6,460 bases of DNA, from contig JALWQS010000065.1 of NCBI GenBank assembly GCA_027083015.1, positions 1-6,460 on the forward strand. The letters run 5' to 3'. Made by a program: the position numbers and the translations under genes. The notes under the pieces are model-generated. The model worked only from the letters and a program-made list of their open reading frames with translations. It had not been told where the DNA came from and did no database searches. Positions within the stretch are counted from its first letter, which is position 1, and each line of letters starts with the position of its first letter. Origin of the DNA: Candidatus Woesearchaeota archaeon. GTDB taxonomy: Archaea; Nanobdellota; Nanobdellia; Woesearchaeales; UBA11576. Positions 5,618-6,460 of this stretch are shown here, piece after piece.

Positions 5618-5740
5618 CCTGGTACTGCGCGGGACTGGAAAGTCCAAAGCGGTAGGAATACCGGCTCGTTGGTAACAGAACAAGAACGCCAGCGATCCCG
5701 TTCCCTTCGGGGTATCCCGGTTCAAATCCGGGCGGCGGCG
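5603..5740 (+). tRNA. trnS: tRNA-Ser (anticodon GGA) with a 54-nt intron
   Basis: Exons 5603-5640 and 5695-5740 give a complete type II tRNA. The acceptor GCCGTCG pairs with CGGCGGC with one G-U pair. The three-pair D stem (GCA/TGC) encloses a loop with G18-G19. The anticodon stem is CGGGA/TCCCG with loop CTGGAAA. A long variable arm is closed by a C(TTCG)G tetraloop (5703-5712). The T arm is CCCGG-TTCAAAT-CCGGG. The discriminator base is G73 (5740) and CCA is not encoded. The long variable arm and G73 fit serine identity. The anticodon GGA (5637-5639) decodes UCC and UCU. The intron sits between positions 37 and 38, the canonical archaeal site. The RNase P protein of the same window belongs to the enzyme that would process its 5' end. 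Confidence 0.95.
5641..5694 (+). other. tRNA intron at 37/38 with a partial bulge-helix-bulge
   Basis: The archaeal splicing endonuclease recognises a bulge-helix-bulge. The four-pair central helix is CTGG (5635-5638) with CCAG (5689-5692). The 3' bulge is CGA (5693-5695, cut before A5695) and the 5' bulge is AAA (5639-5641, cut after A5640). The inner intron helix that should follow is not evident (G5642 faces G5688), so the motif looks relaxed. The intron also holds the hairpin CGGTA-GGAA-TACCG (5650-5663). With G5663 bulged, this becomes a seven-pair stem (5648-5666). Confidence 0.8.
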
Positions 5741-5742
5741 TA

Positions 5743-5753
5743 TTTTTTTCTTT
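5743..5753 (+). terminator. Oligo-T terminator of tRNA-Ser
   Basis: Seven T (5743-5749), one C and three more T begin 2 bp after the discriminator base. T-runs of this kind terminate archaeal RNA polymerase without needing a hairpin. Confidence 0.7.
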
Positions 5754-5778
5754 AGGCTCAAGTCAAACACGGAAACAT

Positions 5779-5817
5779 AAAGGATTAGCTCTTAACCCAA
5801 TGAAATAATGATCCTTT
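5779..5817. repeat. Inverted repeat AAAGGAT / ATCCTTT
   Basis: Seven-base arms (5779-5785 and 5811-5817) are separated by 25 bp in the gap between the tRNA terminator and the lipoprotein gene. The long loop and AT-rich context make a chance pairing possible. Confidence 0.3.
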
Positions 5818-5840
5818 CTTAATCTATTCTTATACTTCCA

Positions 5841-5878
5841 TTTGAAAAAGCTTTCAAAGAAAAAGAAAAAACAAAAAA
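5841..5878 (-). terminator. U-rich terminator plus hairpin of the lipoprotein gene
   Basis: Reading the minus strand after the stop codon at 5886, three T-runs (six, six and four T at 5878-5861) are followed by a perfect seven-pair hairpin (TTTGAAA 5841-5847 with TTTCAAA 5852-5858). The T-runs fit archaeal intrinsic termination. The order (T-runs first, hairpin after) is not that of a bacterial terminator. Confidence 0.65.
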
Positions 5879-5885
5879 TGTCAAT

Positions 5886-6383
5886 TCAGTTAAACTGGTA
5901 ACTGTCACCTTTCCAATCACGGATGTTAAGATGGACATTTATCGGTTCAGATGTTGCATACTTAGACCCGACAGGATCACGCCAGAAAACCGCATCTACG
6001 ATAAAATCTCCATCACCAAGCTTAGCGACGCTCTTGATCTTTATATCTCTTCCGTGAAAATCTTTGTAGCCGGGAAGATTCTTTATGTAATCCTTAGCGA
6101 TCTGTTCAGCACGTTCTTCATCAGTCAAAGAGCTGGAAGATGAAGAGGTGGTTGTTGAAGCCGTAGTAGTGGTTGTCCTGGTTCCTGAACTGGAAGTTGT
6201 TCTTGTAGGAGAAGATCCTTCCTTAACATTATAGCTTCGGTCAATACGGGGTTCATCAGAACCTTGTGAAGCGACAGCATTGCCTGTCAATCGTGAAGAA
6301 GATTTCTTACTGCTACAGCCAGCAGCTAAAACTGTCATTACCAACAAAAACACTGTCAAAACCATCAAAAAAGTCTTTTTCAT
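5886..6383 (-). CDS. Secreted lipoprotein with Ser/Thr-rich stalk and small C-terminal domain
   Basis: From the ATG at 6383 the product has 165 residues. Residues 1-22 form a signal peptide (MKKTFLMVLTVFLLVMTVLA, then AG) ending in the lipobox AAGC, with C23 as the likely lipidated residue. LTGNAV (32-37) follows. A stalk of Ser, Thr and Gly (about 56-86) would be extended and possibly O-glycosylated. The C-terminal domain (about 87-165) starts TDEERAEQIAKDYIKNLPGY and continues with alternating strands (IKIKSVAKLG, FIVDAVFWRD, INVHLNIRDW). It suggests a small alpha/beta fold of the PepSY or cystatin type, which is inference only. GGGGGTG about 8 nt before this ATG supports the start. An upstream in-frame ATG at 6407 would add eight residues and overlap a preceding frame's stop by ATGA. 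The protein should sit on the outer face of the cytoplasmic membrane; its ligand is unknown. Confidence 0.85.
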   Translation of the reverse strand: MKKTFLMVLTVFLLVMTVLAAGCSSKKSSSRLTGNAVASQGSDEPRIDRSYNVKEGSSPTRTTSSSGTRTTTTTASTTTSSSSSSLTDEERAEQIAKDYIKNLPGYKDFHGRDIKIKSVAKLGDGDFIVDAVFWRDPVGSKYATSEPINVHLNIRDWKGDSYQFN

Positions 6384-6403
6384 AGAGATAGCACCCCCGC
6401 TTG

Positions 6404-6460
6404 TCATAAAAAAATTTCAATAATATCATTGATAAAATCATGAAGCACATCGTCCATGAT
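6404..6460 (-). CDS. Possible 3' tail of a gene beyond the right edge
   Basis: Eighteen codons open to the window edge read IMDDVLHDFINDIIEIFL and stop at TGA 6406-6404. The stop overlaps an ATG (6407) in the lipoprotein frame as ATGA. The peptide looks like an amphipathic helix, but this is too short to prove coding. On the other strand an ATG at 6440 opens seven codons (MKHIVHD) to the edge and is equally unproven. Confidence 0.25.
   Translation of the reverse strand: MMDDVLHDFINDIIEIFL

Noticed and set aside
5513..5770. 85-codon minus-strand frame over the tRNA
   Set aside because: It is the antisense of tRNA-Ser plus its intron, a common false gene at tRNA loci.
5931..6143. 70-codon + strand frame opposite the lipoprotein
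   Set aside because: It is antisense to the C-terminal domain of the lipoprotein, with no start signals.
1..6460. CRISPR array, insertion sequence, or defence cassette
   Set aside because: No regularly spaced repeats, transposase, integrase, nuclease or helicase motifs are visible; the only direct repeats are the 17-bp, 15-bp and 10-bp pairs described.

Overview
The window reads as archaeal chromosome, most likely a DPANN-type lineage such as Woesearchaeota or Pacearchaeota; that placement is inferred. The supports are an archaeal/eukaryal RNase P protein 4 (Rpp21/Rpr2), a Nip7-like PUA protein, BRE/TATA promoters at the correct spacing, a tRNA-Ser gene with an intron at position 37/38 and no encoded CCA, strong archaeal Shine-Dalgarno (SD) sequences, and a short lipoprotein with a Ser/Thr-rich stalk.

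Layout. Positions 1-500 (-) hold the 5' part of an unrecognised gene that leaves the window. It seems to start at an ATT codon behind an excellent SD. Positions 501-716 are intergenic. Positions 717-2894 (-) encode a 725-residue coiled-coil protein with two membrane helices near the C terminus and a very lysine/serine-rich tail. Positions 2895-3128 hold a promoter and a probable long, structured leader with tandem repeats. Positions 3129-3641 (-) encode RNase P protein 4. A single near-palindromic TATA box lies between it and the divergent (+) operon at 3699-5440. That operon contains a 424-residue soluble coiled-coil protein overlapping by ATGA a Nip7-like PUA protein. The stop codon of the PUA gene is embedded in another TATA box, which fires into a copy of the first 15 nt of tRNA-Ser. 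The full, intron-containing tRNA-Ser(GGA) starts 134 bp later at 5603-5740 and ends in a T-run. Positions 5886-6383 (-) encode a lipoprotein with a U-rich terminator, and a possible 3' tail of another (-) gene reaches the right edge.

How the genes may fit together. The centre has an RNA-maturation theme: RNase P protein 4 (tRNA 5' processing), a Nip7-like PUA protein (ribosome biogenesis) and a tRNA gene. The 424-aa coiled-coil protein is translationally coupled to the PUA protein and divergent from RNase P, so it may belong to this theme, but its function is unknown. The membrane-anchored coiled-coil protein and the lipoprotein are probably cell-envelope functions. The most unusual local structure is the duplicated tRNA-Ser 5' end, which has its own promoter and encloses a hairpin-rich 117-bp segment.
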